A stretch of 64,000 nucleotides of DNA, taken from the NCBI GenBank assembly GCA_033283265.1, contig JAWMQN010000001.1, forward strand, positions 1,240,001 to 1,304,000, written 5' to 3'. Below are positions 1 through 8,554 of this stretch, piece by piece (the first letter of the stretch is position 1; each line of letters opens with the position of its first letter). Below the pieces are notes generated by a model. It saw nothing but the letters and a program-made list of their open reading frames with translations, had not been told where the DNA came from and did not search any database. The DNA is from Mangrovimicrobium sp033283265. GTDB lineage: Bacteria; Pseudomonadota; Gammaproteobacteria; Pseudomonadales; Halieaceae. The position numbers and the translations under genes were made by a program.

Positions 1-218
1 GCGCGATCGACACCGAGACGCTCGAAGTCCTCACGCGATGCCAGCCGCACCCGGATCTCGTCCTGGTGCAGGCCGTCCGTGTTCAGCAGTTCGACGCTGG
101 CCTCGAGTGGCTCGTTGAGAAAGGAGTCGAGTTCGATGTCGCCCAGCCCTAGCGCGAGCGTGGAGCTGGCGTGAAGACAGCCTAGTGAGAACGCAACGGC
201 GGTAAGTTTACGAGCCAT
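1..218 (-). CDS. fimV: FimV N-terminus (partial, runs off the left edge)
   Basis: Only the first 72 codons are visible. Translation from the ATG at 216-218 gives a signal peptide, then ALGLGDIELDSFLNEPLEA and a segment ending in LASREDFERLGVDR. This is the conserved start of FimV, the inner-membrane, peptidoglycan-binding polar hub protein needed for type IV pilus and twitching function in Pseudomonas. The LysM, transmembrane and TPR parts lie outside the window. It sits just downstream of asd on the same strand, the order known from pseudomonads. The assignment rests on the N-terminal motif and the synteny. Confidence 0.85.
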   Translation of the reverse strand, partial: MARKLTAVAFSLGCLHASSTLALGLGDIELDSFLNEPLEASVELLNTDGLHQDEIRVRLASREDFERLGVDR

Positions 219-522
219 ACCCAAGCCTTGTTATCTATCCTGCATTTCCCCTACCGACCCCCCTAATTGGCCCGGCACCATACAGAATCCACCGACTCAG
301 GCAGGCTCATTTTTTGCCCCTATGAGCTCCCACAGATTGCGTCCAAGACCCTTTAAAAACGTCTCTTCCGCGCCCCTGGCGGACCTGTTTACCGCTCAAG
401 TATCTGTGATGCCGATACGTTAATCAAGGCAACAACTGGCGTTATCTCCACATATTTCGAGATAGTTTTCAGTTGCTGCCTGGGTCGCCACAACCCGGTC
501 GCCGGGTTGCCGGCGCGCTGAT
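219..522. other. asd-fimV intergenic region
   Basis: 304 bases without a gene, forming the leader and promoter region of fimV. It contains a perfect inverted repeat at 491-498/502-509 (CAACCCGG/CCGGGTTG) just past the asd stop; it could end asd transcription but has no T-run. A second hairpin is possible at 305-310/322-327 (GCTCAT/ATGAGC). No convincing promoter was found by eye. Confidence 0.5.
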
Positions 523-1545
523 TCAGAGATAATTCTCGATCAGCGCTTCAGCGATCTGGACGCTGTTCAGGGCCGCACCCTTGCGCACGTTATCGGAGAC
601 TACCCACAGGTCCAGTCCGCGGGGATGGGAGATATCCTCGCGCACCCGGCCGACAAACACCGGGTCCTGGCCGGCGCCCTCGGTGACCGGCGTGGGATAA
701 CCGCCCGCCTCGCGCTCGTCGAGCAGGGTCACGCCGGGAGCGCTGGCAAGCAGTTCGCGCGCTTTCTCGAGGGTGATTTTTTCGCGGGTCTCGATGTGCA
801 CCGCCTCGGAGTGGCCGAAGAACACCGGGATGCGCACGCAGGTCGGGTTCACCTGGATGCTCTCGTCGCCGAAAATCTTCTGGGTCTCCCAGACCATTTT
901 CATTTCTTCCCGGGTGTAGCCGTTCTCCTGGAAGGTATCGATGTGCGGCAGCGCGTTGAAGGCGATCTGCTTGGGATACACCTCACACTCGATCGACTGC
1001 CCGTTGAGCAGTCGCGCGGTCTGCCCGGCCAGTTCCTCGATCGCCTCCTTGCCGGTGCCGGATACCGCCTGGTAGGTGCAGACGTTGATCCGCTCGATAC
1101 CGACGGCGTCATAGATCGGTTTCAGCGCGACCAGCATCTGGATGGTCGAGCAGTTGGGGTTGGCGATGATATTGCGGGTCTTGTAACCCTCCAGCGCGTG
1201 CAGGTTGACCTCGGGCACGATCAGGGGGATGTCCTCGTCGCGGCGGAAATGCGAGGTGTTGTCGATCACCACGCAGCCCGCGGCGGCGGCCTTCGGCGCA
1301 AATTCCGCGGAAATATCGCCGCCGGCCGAAAACAGGCCGATCTGCACCTGGCTGAAATCGAACTCGGCGAGGTCGCCGATGGTGATCGACTTGCCCTTGA
1401 ACTTGACCGTCTTGCCCGCCGAGCGGCTGGAAGCCAGCGGGTACAGGTTGCGCACCGGGAAGTCCCGCTGCTCGAGAATTTCCATCATCACTTCGCCCAC
1501 CGCTCCGGTGGCGCCGACAACCGCTACGTCGTATTGCTTGCTCAT
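523..1545 (-). CDS. asd: Aspartate-semialdehyde dehydrogenase
   Basis: A 340-residue cytoplasmic enzyme converting aspartyl phosphate to aspartate semialdehyde with NADPH, the branch point to lysine, diaminopimelate, threonine and methionine. The N-terminal nucleotide-binding loop is VGATGAVG (residues 10-17). The active-site cysteine lies in NPNCSTIQ near residue 132 and the substrate-binding motif ends in the HPRGLDLWVVSDNVRKGAA region. Length and sequence fit the Pseudomonas-type Asd. The ATG is preceded by a strong AGGAGGAAG ribosome site. leuB lies 58 bases upstream on the same strand and fimV downstream, the arrangement seen in pseudomonads. Confidence 0.95.
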   Translation of the reverse strand: MSKQYDVAVVGATGAVGEVMMEILEQRDFPVRNLYPLASSRSAGKTVKFKGKSITIGDLAEFDFSQVQIGLFSAGGDISAEFAPKAAAAGCVVIDNTSHFRRDEDIPLIVPEVNLHALEGYKTRNIIANPNCSTIQMLVALKPIYDAVGIERINVCTYQAVSGTGKEAIEELAGQTARLLNGQSIECEVYPKQIAFNALPHIDTFQENGYTREEMKMVWETQKIFGDESIQVNPTCVRIPVFFGHSEAVHIETREKITLEKARELLASAPGVTLLDEREAGGYPTPVTEGAGQDPVFVGRVREDISHPRGLDLWVVSDNVRKGAALNSVQIAEALIENYL

Positions 1546-1603
1546 TTGTCTTCCTCCTGCTTTCTACAATTTGGAAACCGGTATGAATGTCTGCGGCCGG
1601 GAA

Positions 1604-2683
1604 TCAGGCCTGCAGCGCCGCCAGCACCGCCTCGCCCATGGCGCGGGTGCCGACCAGTTGCATACCCTCACTGTTGATATCGCCGGTGCGCAGGCCGTCG
1701 TCCAGCACCTTGCTCACCGCGATTTCAATCGCCTCCGCCGCTGCCGGCGCCGCCAGGGTGTAGCGCAGCATCATGGCGACGGAGAGTATGGTGGCCAGCG
1801 GGTTGGCCTTGTCCTGGCCGGCGATATCCGGCGCACTGCCGTGGCAGGGCTCGTACATGCCGCGACCGTCCTTGTCCAGGGACGCCGAGGGCAGCATGCC
1901 GATGGAGCCGGTCAGCATGGCCGCCGCATCGGAGAGGATGTCACCGAACATGTTGCCGGTGACGATCACATCGAACTGCTTGGGCCGCAGCACCAGCTGC
2001 ATCGCCGCGTTGTCGACGTACATGTGCGACAGCTCGACGTCCGGGTACTCCTGCGCCAGCTCGTCCATCACCTCGCGCCAGAGCACGGTGGCCTCGAGCA
2101 CGTTGGCCTTGTCCACGCTGCACACCCGCCCGTTGCGCTTGCGCGCCGCGTCGAAGGCGAGGTGGCCGATGCGGCGGATTTCCGACTCGCTGTACTTGTA
2201 GGTGTTGTAGCCCTCGCGCTCACCATTTTCCAGTGTGCGGATGCCGCGGGGCTCGCCGAAGTAGATGCCGCCGGTCAGCTCACGGACGATGAGGATGTCC
2301 AGGCCGGCGACGATTTCCGGCTTCAGGCTGGATGCCGCGGCCAACTGGGGGTAAAGAATGGCCGGGCGCAGGTTGCCGAACAGTTGCAGTTCGGAGCGGA
2401 TTTTCAGCAGGCCGCGCTCGGGCCGCAGGCTGCGCTCGATCTTGTCCCACTTCGGGCCGCCGACCGCGCCGAGCAGGATGGCGTCCGCCGCCTTTGCCTG
2501 GTCGAGGGTCACCTGCGGGCAGGGCTCACCCAGTTCGTCGATCGCGGCGCCGCCGAGCAGGCCGTTTTCCAGTTGCAGGTCGAGGCCGAACTGTTTGTCG
2601 ACGGCTTCGAGTACCGCCACTGCCTGGGTGACGATTTCCGGGCCGATGCCGTCGCCGGGGAGAATCAGGATTTTTTTGCTCAC
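1604..2683 (-). CDS. leuB: 3-isopropylmalate dehydrogenase
   Basis: A 359-residue NAD-dependent oxidative decarboxylase of leucine biosynthesis. The start is GTG at 2681-2683, giving SKKILILPGDGIGPEI, the typical N-terminus of the isocitrate/isopropylmalate dehydrogenase family. Conserved blocks GAVGGPKWD, RELTGGIYFG, VDKANVLE (substrate lysine), TGNMFGDILSD and HGSAPDIAG are all present in order, so the gene looks intact. It is separated from leuD by 236 bases that hold a structured palindromic element, so leuB may have its own promoter or be affected by that insertion. Confidence 0.96.
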   Translation of the reverse strand: MSKKILILPGDGIGPEIVTQAVAVLEAVDKQFGLDLQLENGLLGGAAIDELGEPCPQVTLDQAKAADAILLGAVGGPKWDKIERSLRPERGLLKIRSELQLFGNLRPAILYPQLAAASSLKPEIVAGLDILIVRELTGGIYFGEPRGIRTLENGEREGYNTYKYSESEIRRIGHLAFDAARKRNGRVCSVDKANVLEATVLWREVMDELAQEYPDVELSHMYVDNAAMQLVLRPKQFDVIVTGNMFGDILSDAAAMLTGSIGMLPSASLDKDGRGMYEPCHGSAPDIAGQDKANPLATILSVAMMLRYTLAAPAAAEAIEIAVSKVLDDGLRTGDINSEGMQLVGTRAMGEAVLAALQA

Positions 2684-2723
2684 GTTTTCTCTACCTAGGT
2701 TTGTTGTGCGCTGTTCGGGCTAC

Positions 2724-2839
2724 GCGCGTGCTGCGTTTTCGCCCAATGAAACACGCCAAAAAGCGTACATCCATGTACAGGCTCGAGCGGCGACATCCTG
2801 TCGCCTAACGGTTTCATTGGGCGAAAACGCATCACGCGC
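2724..2839. repeat. Palindromic element between leuB and leuD
   Basis: 116 bases bounded by 29-base inverted arms, 2724-2752 and 2811-2839, that differ at one position; the inner 21 bases match perfectly. The interior carries three smaller palindromes: GTACATCCATGTAC at 2765-2778, GCTCGAGC at 2781-2788, and GGCGACA/TGTCGCC at 2789-2795/2799-2805. The layout, a long terminal palindrome enclosing small hairpins, resembles a non-coding mobile or REP-type repeat. It lies inside the leu cluster and could form a strong RNA structure in a leuCDB transcript. Its repeat status needs the rest of the genome. Confidence 0.75.
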
Positions 2840-2919
2840 TCTGTGCCACATACACCGTCGTGCGTCTTTCGGAAGCCTGATAAACATTTTCGTGGCTTAT
2901 CGGCGGCTTCCGGTTCGAA

Positions 2920-3567
2920 TTACTGAATCGCCCCGAACAACCAGGGGCTCTTCTCCCGCCACTGCGCTTCGTACTCGCGAATCGCCGGCTCGCGCTGCAG
3001 GGTCAGGCCGATGTCGTCGAGCCCTTCCAGCAAACATTGGCGGCGGAAGTCGTCCACCTCGAAGGCGAGTTCTTCGCCGGCGGGGGTAACGACGATCTTG
3101 CGCTCGAGGTCCACGGTCAGTTCATAACCTTCACTGGCGTACATCTCATCGAACAGGCGCGCCACGATGGCCGCGTCCAGGGCGATCGGCAACACGCCGT
3201 TCTTGAAGCAGTTGTTGTAGAAGATGTCGGCGAAGCTCGGTGCGATGATGCAGCGAAAGCCATAGTCTTCCAGCGCCCAGGGGGCGTGCTCGCGGCTGGA
3301 GCCGCAGCCGAAGTTCTCCCGCGCCAGCAGGATCGACGCGCCTTTGTAGCGCGGGAAGTTCAGCGGGAACTCCGCGTTCAGCGGCCGCTGGCTGCAGTCC
3401 TGACCGGGCTGGCCCTCGTCGAGGTAGCGCAGTTCGTCGAACAGGTTGGGGCCGAAGCCGCTGCGCTTGATCGATTTCAGGAACTGCTTGGGAATGATCA
3501 GGTCGGTATCGACGTTGGCGCGATCCATTGGCGCGACCAGGCCGGTTTCCACGGTAAATGCTCTCAT
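2920..3567 (-). CDS. leuD: 3-isopropylmalate dehydratase small subunit
   Basis: A 215-residue small (swivel-domain) subunit that pairs with LeuC to isomerise 2-isopropylmalate to 3-isopropylmalate. The N-terminus has the DRANVDTDLIIPKQFLK motif, and the substrate-binding block NFGCGSSREHAPWAL is near residue 85. Length is normal. The ATG has an AGGAG ribosome site 5-6 bases upstream, and only 10 bases separate it from the leuC stop, so the two subunits are co-transcribed. The C-terminus lacks any fused domain. Confidence 0.96.
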   Translation of the reverse strand: MRAFTVETGLVAPMDRANVDTDLIIPKQFLKSIKRSGFGPNLFDELRYLDEGQPGQDCSQRPLNAEFPLNFPRYKGASILLARENFGCGSSREHAPWALEDYGFRCIIAPSFADIFYNNCFKNGVLPIALDAAIVARLFDEMYASEGYELTVDLERKIVVTPAGEELAFEVDDFRRQCLLEGLDDIGLTLQREPAIREYEAQWREKSPWLFGAIQ

Positions 3568-3577
3568 CGTTGTCTCC

Positions 3578-4996
3578 TTACCAGTCGCGCACGTCGACGA
3601 AGTGTCCGGCCACGGCGGCCGCGGCGGCCATCGCCGGGCTCACCAGGTGGGTGCGGCCGCCAAAGCCCTGCCGCCCCTCAAAGTTGCGGTTGGAGGTGGA
3701 GGCACAGTGTTCGCCCGCACCCAGTTTGTCCGCGTTCATGGCCAGGCACATGGAACAGCCGGGCTCGCGCCACTCCAGGCCCGCCTCGATGAAGATGCGG
3801 TCCAGGCCTTCCGCCTCGGCCTGCTTCTTCACTTCGCCGGAGCCGGGCACGACCATGGCCTGCTTGACGCTGTCCGCCACCTTGCGTCCCTTGACCACCG
3901 CCGCGGCCTCGCGCAGGTCCTCGATGCGCGAGTTGGTACAGGAACCGATAAATACCCGGTCGGGCCTGATCTCGGAGATCTTCATGCCCGCGCTGAGGCC
4001 CATGTACTGCAGCGCGCGCTCGACGGCTGCGCGTTTTGTTGCATCTTCTATACCAGCCGGGTCGGGAACGATGCCATCCACCGGCAACACCATCTCGGGC
4101 GAGGTGCCCCAGGTGACCTGCGGCTTGATGTCTTCACCCTTCAACTCGACCACGGCGTCGAAGACGGCGTCGGCGTCGGAGTGCAGGTCGCGCCAGGCGG
4201 CCACGGCCAGCTCCCACTGCTCGCCCTTCGGCGCGTAGGGGCGGCCTTGCACGTAGTCGATGGTGGTGTCGTCCACCGCCACCACGCCCATGCGCGCGCC
4301 AGCCTCGATGGACATGTTGCACAGGGTCATGCGCCCTTCCATGCTCAGGCCGCGAATCGCCTCGCCGCCGAACTCGATGGCGAAGCCGGTACCGCCGGCG
4401 GTGCCGATCTTGCCAATGATGGCCAGGGCGACATCCTTGGCAGTAACACCCTGCTGCAACTTGCCATCGACGCGCACCAGCATGTTCTTCATCTTCTTCT
4501 GGATCAGGCACTGGGTGGCGAGTACATGCTCCACCTCGGAGGTGCCGATGCCGTGAGCCAGGGCGCCGAGCGCGCCGTGGGTGGAGGTGTGCGAGTCGCC
4601 GCAGACGACGGTCATTCCCGGCAGGGTCGCGCCCTGCTCCGGGCCGACCACGTGGACGATGCCCTGGCGCACGTCATTGATATCGAACTTGACGATATCG
4701 AAGTCCTCGCAGTTCTCATCGAGGGTCTGTACCTGCAGGCGCGACACCGGGTCGGCGATCGCCGCCACGCCACCGGCGCGTTCCTCGCGATCGGTGGGCA
4801 CGTTGTGGTCGGGCACGGCGAGGTTGGCGTCGCGGCGCCAGGGCTTGCGCCCGGCCAGGCGCAGGCCCTCGAAGGCCTGCGGTGAGGTCACTTCGTGGAT
4901 CAGCTGGCGGTCGATGTAAATGAGGGCGCTGCCGTCGTCGCGCGCTTCCACCAGGTGGCTCTGCCACAACTTGTCGTAGAGGGTCTGTCCTGCCAT
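3578..4996 (-). CDS. leuC: 3-isopropylmalate dehydratase large subunit
   Basis: A 472-residue aconitase-superfamily subunit that carries the 4Fe-4S cluster. The motif VVCGDSHTSTHGALGALAHG lies near residue 145, and the cluster ligands are Cys in GSCTNSRIEDLR (about 348) and in EPGCSMCLAMN (about 408 and 411). The N-terminus MAGQTLYDKLWQSHLV is typical. It is the first gene of the leuCD(B) run. The 111-base gap upstream is shared with a divergent LysR gene, which suggests local regulation of leucine biosynthesis, as in Pseudomonas. Confidence 0.96.
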   Translation of the reverse strand: MAGQTLYDKLWQSHLVEARDDGSALIYIDRQLIHEVTSPQAFEGLRLAGRKPWRRDANLAVPDHNVPTDREERAGGVAAIADPVSRLQVQTLDENCEDFDIVKFDINDVRQGIVHVVGPEQGATLPGMTVVCGDSHTSTHGALGALAHGIGTSEVEHVLATQCLIQKKMKNMLVRVDGKLQQGVTAKDVALAIIGKIGTAGGTGFAIEFGGEAIRGLSMEGRMTLCNMSIEAGARMGVVAVDDTTIDYVQGRPYAPKGEQWELAVAAWRDLHSDADAVFDAVVELKGEDIKPQVTWGTSPEMVLPVDGIVPDPAGIEDATKRAAVERALQYMGLSAGMKISEIRPDRVFIGSCTNSRIEDLREAAAVVKGRKVADSVKQAMVVPGSGEVKKQAEAEGLDRIFIEAGLEWREPGCSMCLAMNADKLGAGEHCASTSNRNFEGRQGFGGRTHLVSPAMAAAAAVAGHFVDVRDW

Positions 4997-5107
4997 GGGG
5001 CACCTCGGTTGTTCTGGATATGTTCGGGGATGGGAATTATGGGCTTGCAGTGATAATTACTCAAATTTATTATTTTTATCGGATGGATAAATTATTGGAA
5101 TATTAAA
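4997..5107. promoter_or_regulatory. Divergent leuC / LysR control region
   Basis: 111 bases between two divergent genes. It is strikingly AT-rich around 5050-5100 compared with the flanks. An imperfect dyad of the T-N11-A kind expected for LysR regulators can be read in the ATAATTACTC...TTATTAT area near 5053-5075. Shared control of leuC and the regulator is inferred from layout; exact promoters were not resolved. Confidence 0.5.
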
Positions 5108-5992
5108 GTGGATTTACAGAACCTCCAGGCCTTCCTCCTCGTGGCCGAGACCGGCTCCTTCTCGCTCGCCGCCGAACAGCTGCACCTGACCCAGCCGGCA
5201 GTCAGCAAGCGGGTCGCCCTGCTCGAGGAATCCCTCGGCAACAAGCTCTTCGACCGCATCGGCCGCAGCATTTCGCTCACCGAGGCAGGACAGGCACTGC
5301 TGCCCCACGCCAAGCTGATCGAGCAGGAGCTGCAGGTGGCCGCCCGCGCGGTGCGCGACCTCGCCGGCAGCGTCAGCGGCGAGCTGCGCGTCGCCACCAG
5401 CCACCACATCGGCCTGCACCGCCTGCCGCCGGTACTGAGCAGTTTCAGCCGCGCCTTTCCCGAGGTGCATCTCGACATCGACTTCATGGATTCGGAACAG
5501 GCCTACGACCTGGTGTTGCAGGGCAAGGTGGAACTGGCGGTGGTGACCCTCTCTCCCGGGGAGGAGCCCAGCGTCATTGCCACCCCGGTCTGGCACGACC
5601 CGCTGCGGGTGATGATTGCCCGCGACCACGAATTGCTCACGCGCAACGCCGCCCCGGACCTCGACGCCCTCAGCCATGTCCCGGCCATCCTGCCCGGCCT
5701 CAACACCTACACCGGGCAGATCATCAAGCAGTTGTTCGACGCGAAGGGACTGGAGCTGAAGGTGATGCTGGCCACCAACTACCTCGAGACCATCCGCATG
5801 ATGGCCTCGGTCGGGCTCGGCTGGACCATCCTGCCGCACAGCATGCGCGATGATTCGCTGGCCCTGGTGGAACTGGCGGACATCGTCATGGAGCGCACCC
5901 TGGGGCTCATCTACCACCGCGGGCGCAGCCTGTCCCGCGCGGCACAGGCCTTCGTCGACACCCTGCACAGCCACGGCGACGACCCGCCCTGA
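5108..5992 (+). CDS. LysR-family transcriptional regulator, divergent from leuC
   Basis: A 294-residue DNA-binding regulator starting with GTG (MDLQNLQAFLLVAETGSFSL). The N-terminal winged helix-turn-helix spans about residues 1-60, with the family signature AAEQLHLTQPAVSKRVALLE. The rest is a periplasmic-binding-protein-like effector domain. Its position next to leuC matches a LysR gene conserved beside leuC in pseudomonads. Leucine-pathway control is likely, but the effector cannot be read from the sequence. The 109 bases to the next gene carry a separate promoter. Confidence 0.9.
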   Translation: MDLQNLQAFLLVAETGSFSLAAEQLHLTQPAVSKRVALLEESLGNKLFDRIGRSISLTEAGQALLPHAKLIEQELQVAARAVRDLAGSVSGELRVATSHHIGLHRLPPVLSSFSRAFPEVHLDIDFMDSEQAYDLVLQGKVELAVVTLSPGEEPSVIATPVWHDPLRVMIARDHELLTRNAAPDLDALSHVPAILPGLNTYTGQIIKQLFDAKGLELKVMLATNYLETIRMMASVGLGWTILPHSMRDDSLALVELADIVMERTLGLIYHRGRSLSRAAQAFVDTLHSHGDDPP

Positions 5993-6065
5993 GCGGCTGA
6001 AACTCCCGCCACAGCAGCTCTCGGAAGCACTTTGTGTGAACTCGATCACATTTAGTAGCCAACTC

Positions 6066-6095
6066 TTGACGAATTAGACAGTCATTGACTACTAT
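6066..6095 (+). promoter_or_regulatory. Promoter with an embedded dyad, in front of the tandem MarR gene
   Basis: A sigma-70-like promoter reads TTGACG at 6066-6071, an 18-base spacer and TACTAT at 6090-6095. Inside it lies the dyad TAGACAGTCATTGACTA at 6075-6091, where 12 of 16 paired positions are symmetric. This suits autorepression by the MarR protein encoded immediately downstream. The predicted transcript start falls on or next to the ATG at 6102, and no Shine-Dalgarno sequence is visible, so the message may be leaderless. Confidence 0.55.
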
Positions 6096-6101
6096 TATCC
6101 C

Positions 6102-7160
6102 ATGATCGACCAGCGACCAGAGAGTTTCCAGCACTTCCGCGACACCGTGGGGCGGGGCCTTGTAGCCCACCTCATGGTGATTTCGCACTTCGTGCACAAG
6201 AACACCCTGGAAAAACTCCTGCACGACGGCCGCTACGGCAAGCTCAGCCTCGCCTACGCCGACTATATGCCGGCCCTGGCAGAGGGCAGCTGCACGCCCG
6301 GGCAACTGGCGGCGCGGCTCAACACCAGCAAGCAGGCCTGCAGCAAAATCATTCGCGAACTGGAAAAGCTCGCGCTGGTTCAGCGCAGCCCCAACCCGGC
6401 GGACAGCCGCTCCAGCCTGCTCAGCCTTACGGACAAGGGCCTGCAACTGCTGCGCGACGGCATGCAGCTGACCGTGGAGATACACGCGGAACTGGCCCGC
6501 TCTGTGGGAGCGGAGACTCTGCAGGAACTGGAGCGGGTACTGCTGGAGCTGTGCGCCGCCCTCGGCGTCGAGCAGCCCTCCTACCGTTTCGCCAGCGCCG
6601 AACTCGGCAGCGCTCCCAAACTCAACGCCCTGCTGACCCTGCTCTCCGAAGCCCTGCGCCAGCGGCTCGCCGTGGAAATCGCCGAATCGGGTTTTGACGG
6701 CCTGAAAACCAGCTTCGGCCAGATCATCGGCCTGCTTGGCCGCCAGGGGCGCCACGTGCAGTACATGGCATCCATTCTCGGTATCAGCAAGCAGTCGGTG
6801 GCAGTCACGGTAGCGGAAATGGATGCCCAGGGTTACGTACAGCGCGCCCCCGACCCCAGCGACCGGCGCCAGGTCATCGTGCGCCTGTCGCCGAAGGGCG
6901 AGAACCTGCTGGCGCGCTCGGTCAGCTGCTCGCTGGCCCTGCAGGACGAGATCAGGGCCCTGCTCGGCGAGGCCGACTTCCATCTGCTCGAATCGACCCT
7001 GGAAGCGCTCTACCTGCAAATGGCGGAACGCTACGACAGCGCCGGGGTACTCCCCGCGCGCATCCAGCAACTTTCGGATTTTCTTCTCGACGAGCTCGGT
7101 GTCGCGGGCACCCGCACCCTGGCTCAGCACTTACTATCAATCACCCGAGGTAATTCGTGA
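6102..7160 (+). CDS. Tandem (duplicated) MarR-type transcriptional regulator
   Basis: A 352-residue protein with two MarR-like winged helix domains in one chain. The first, around residues 45-125, has LAARLNTSKQACSKIIREL followed by a wing ending DSRSSLLSLTDKG. The second, around residues 225-295, has ILGISKQSVAVTVAEMDAQG and the wing DRRQVIVRLSPKG. A normal MarR protein is about 140-160 residues and dimerises, so this looks like a fused pseudo-dimer. Its stop overlaps the next start (TGATG), so it is translationally coupled to the hydroxylase-like gene, its probable target. The ligand is unknown. Confidence 0.85.
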   Translation: MIDQRPESFQHFRDTVGRGLVAHLMVISHFVHKNTLEKLLHDGRYGKLSLAYADYMPALAEGSCTPGQLAARLNTSKQACSKIIRELEKLALVQRSPNPADSRSSLLSLTDKGLQLLRDGMQLTVEIHAELARSVGAETLQELERVLLELCAALGVEQPSYRFASAELGSAPKLNALLTLLSEALRQRLAVEIAESGFDGLKTSFGQIIGLLGRQGRHVQYMASILGISKQSVAVTVAEMDAQGYVQRAPDPSDRRQVIVRLSPKGENLLARSVSCSLALQDEIRALLGEADFHLLESTLEALYLQMAERYDSAGVLPARIQQLSDFLLDELGVAGTRTLAQHLLSITRGNS

Positions 7161-7987
7161 TGGACAACATCATCTCGACCATTCTGGAAAACGGCCAGTG
7201 GCTGCTCTCCCTCTACGCCCTGCTCGGCACGTTCGTCGTCATGGGGCTGGGGCGGGTGCTGGTGCCGCTGATCCCGGCCTTCAAGCACACCGCGCAACTG
7301 AACAGGGAAGTTGCGGCAAAGCAGGTGAAGAAAGGCTTCTACATGCCGATCCAGCACCGCAGCATGAAGTGGGGCGTGACGGTGCAGGCTGCCTGCTTCC
7401 TGTTCATCATCCCCTTCGTCATCACCAGTGAAGCCCAGCCCTGGTGGCGCATCCCGCTGGATATCTTCGTCATCCTGATGTTCTACGATTTCTTCTACTA
7501 CCTGACCCACCGCTTCCTGTTCCACGATGGCGGCTTCGGCCCGGGGCCGCTGATGTGGGTTCACGCCGTGCACCACCAGCAGAAAAACCCCTGCCGCAAG
7601 GACTCCAACTACCTGCACCCGCTGGAAACCAGCATGGGTATCGGCCTGTTTGGCCTCAGCCTCGCAGCGGTCGGCTACATGATGGGCCCCTTCCACATCG
7701 CGACCGTGGTCATCACCTGGGTGGCCTTCTCCGAGATCAACCAGCACAACCACGATCGCATGGAGGTGGATCACTTCCCCTTCAAGTACCTGAACTACAT
7801 GTCGTTCATGCACCACGTGCACCACGCGCGCTTCACGTCAGGAAACTTCGCGACCATCTCGCTGTTCTACGACTGGCTGTTCGGCACCTACGACACCGGC
7901 GATGGCTGGGGCAAGAACAAGCGCGAGCCGCAGCAGAAGAAACCGCAGCAGGAAGTTGCCGAGGCACCGCAGCAACAGGCGGCCTGA
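7160..7987 (+). CDS. Fatty acid hydroxylase / sterol desaturase superfamily membrane protein
   Basis: A 275-residue integral membrane di-iron enzyme candidate. Histidine clusters typical of the superfamily are HRFLFH, HAVHHQ, HNHD and HHVHHARF, in that order, set between hydrophobic segments. The family hydroxylates or desaturates lipid chains or sterol-like molecules; the substrate here is unknown. I chose the ATG at 7160, which overlaps the regulator's stop by one base; a GTG at 7157 is the alternative. The C-terminus is a Gln/Lys-rich tail. A bidirectional terminator follows 22 bases after the stop. Confidence 0.85.
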   Translation: MDNIISTILENGQWLLSLYALLGTFVVMGLGRVLVPLIPAFKHTAQLNREVAAKQVKKGFYMPIQHRSMKWGVTVQAACFLFIIPFVITSEAQPWWRIPLDIFVILMFYDFFYYLTHRFLFHDGGFGPGPLMWVHAVHHQQKNPCRKDSNYLHPLETSMGIGLFGLSLAAVGYMMGPFHIATVVITWVAFSEINQHNHDRMEVDHFPFKYLNYMSFMHHVHHARFTSGNFATISLFYDWLFGTYDTGDGWGKNKREPQQKKPQQEVAEAPQQQAA

Positions 7988-8008
7988 GCCCTCACCCGCA
8001 TAAGCAAA

Positions 8009-8032
8009 ACGCGCCCCAGGGCGCGTTTTTTT
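8009..8032. terminator. Bidirectional intrinsic terminator
   Basis: A GC-rich hairpin with an 8-bp stem (ACGCGCCC/GGGCGCGT, 8009-8026) is flanked by an A-run on the left and a T-run on the right. It can stop transcription both from the hydroxylase-like gene on the plus strand and from the thioesterase gene on the minus strand, whose stop codon at 8031-8033 abuts it. Confidence 0.85.
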
Positions 8033-8513
8033 ATTCCAGGTCCAGGCCCCGCCACATGCCGGGCAGCACATCGCCGCGCTCGCCGACGCCACTGTGCCGG
8101 GCGAAATAGAAAGTGCCGTTGAAGCGGGCGACAACCCGCTCCCCGTGGAGGATCCGGCCGTGGGCAAAGCCGAAATGCCGGCGCGCGGAAACGCCCTCCA
8201 GTTCGGTGTAGAGCCACTGGCCGAGCTTGCCCGCGGAGATGAAGTCGACATTGAGATTGACCGTCGGCGCCGAAGCCCGACGCTCCGAGGCCAGCGTGGC
8301 GCCGCTGGCGGCGGCGATATCCGCCAGGGTCATGATGACCCCGCCGTGGCAGACGCCCAGCGAGTTGCAGTGCTGCGGGCCGACCTGCAGGCCGAAGTCC
8401 ACGGTGTTGTTCCGGTAGCGCCTGAACATGGGCTTGAAGCCATCGACAAAGCCCAGACCCTCGGGCATCGGGTCGAAATCCTCCGGCACCGCCTCCAGTT
8501 CGTAATCACTCAT
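8031..8513 (-). CDS. PaaI-type hotdog-fold thioesterase
   Basis: A 160-residue acyl-CoA thioesterase-like protein. The family motif CHGGVIMTLADIAAASGA carries the nucleophile/base region, followed by TVNLNVDFISAGKLGQWL, as in PaaI/YbgC-like hotdog proteins. I start at the ATG at 8511-8513 (SDYELEAVPEDFDP), because the longer open frame upstream has a composition unlike a protein and overlaps the region behind the flavodoxin gene. The next gene upstream on the same strand ends 41 bases away. The substrate is unknown. Confidence 0.85.
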   Translation of the reverse strand: MSDYELEAVPEDFDPMPEGLGFVDGFKPMFRRYRNNTVDFGLQVGPQHCNSLGVCHGGVIMTLADIAAASGATLASERRASAPTVNLNVDFISAGKLGQWLYTELEGVSARRHFGFAHGRILHGERVVARFNGTFYFARHSGVGERGDVLPGMWRGLDLE

Positions 8514-8554
8514 ATCCGTTTCCCCTACAGGTTGCGGCACCCGGCGGCCGCAGG

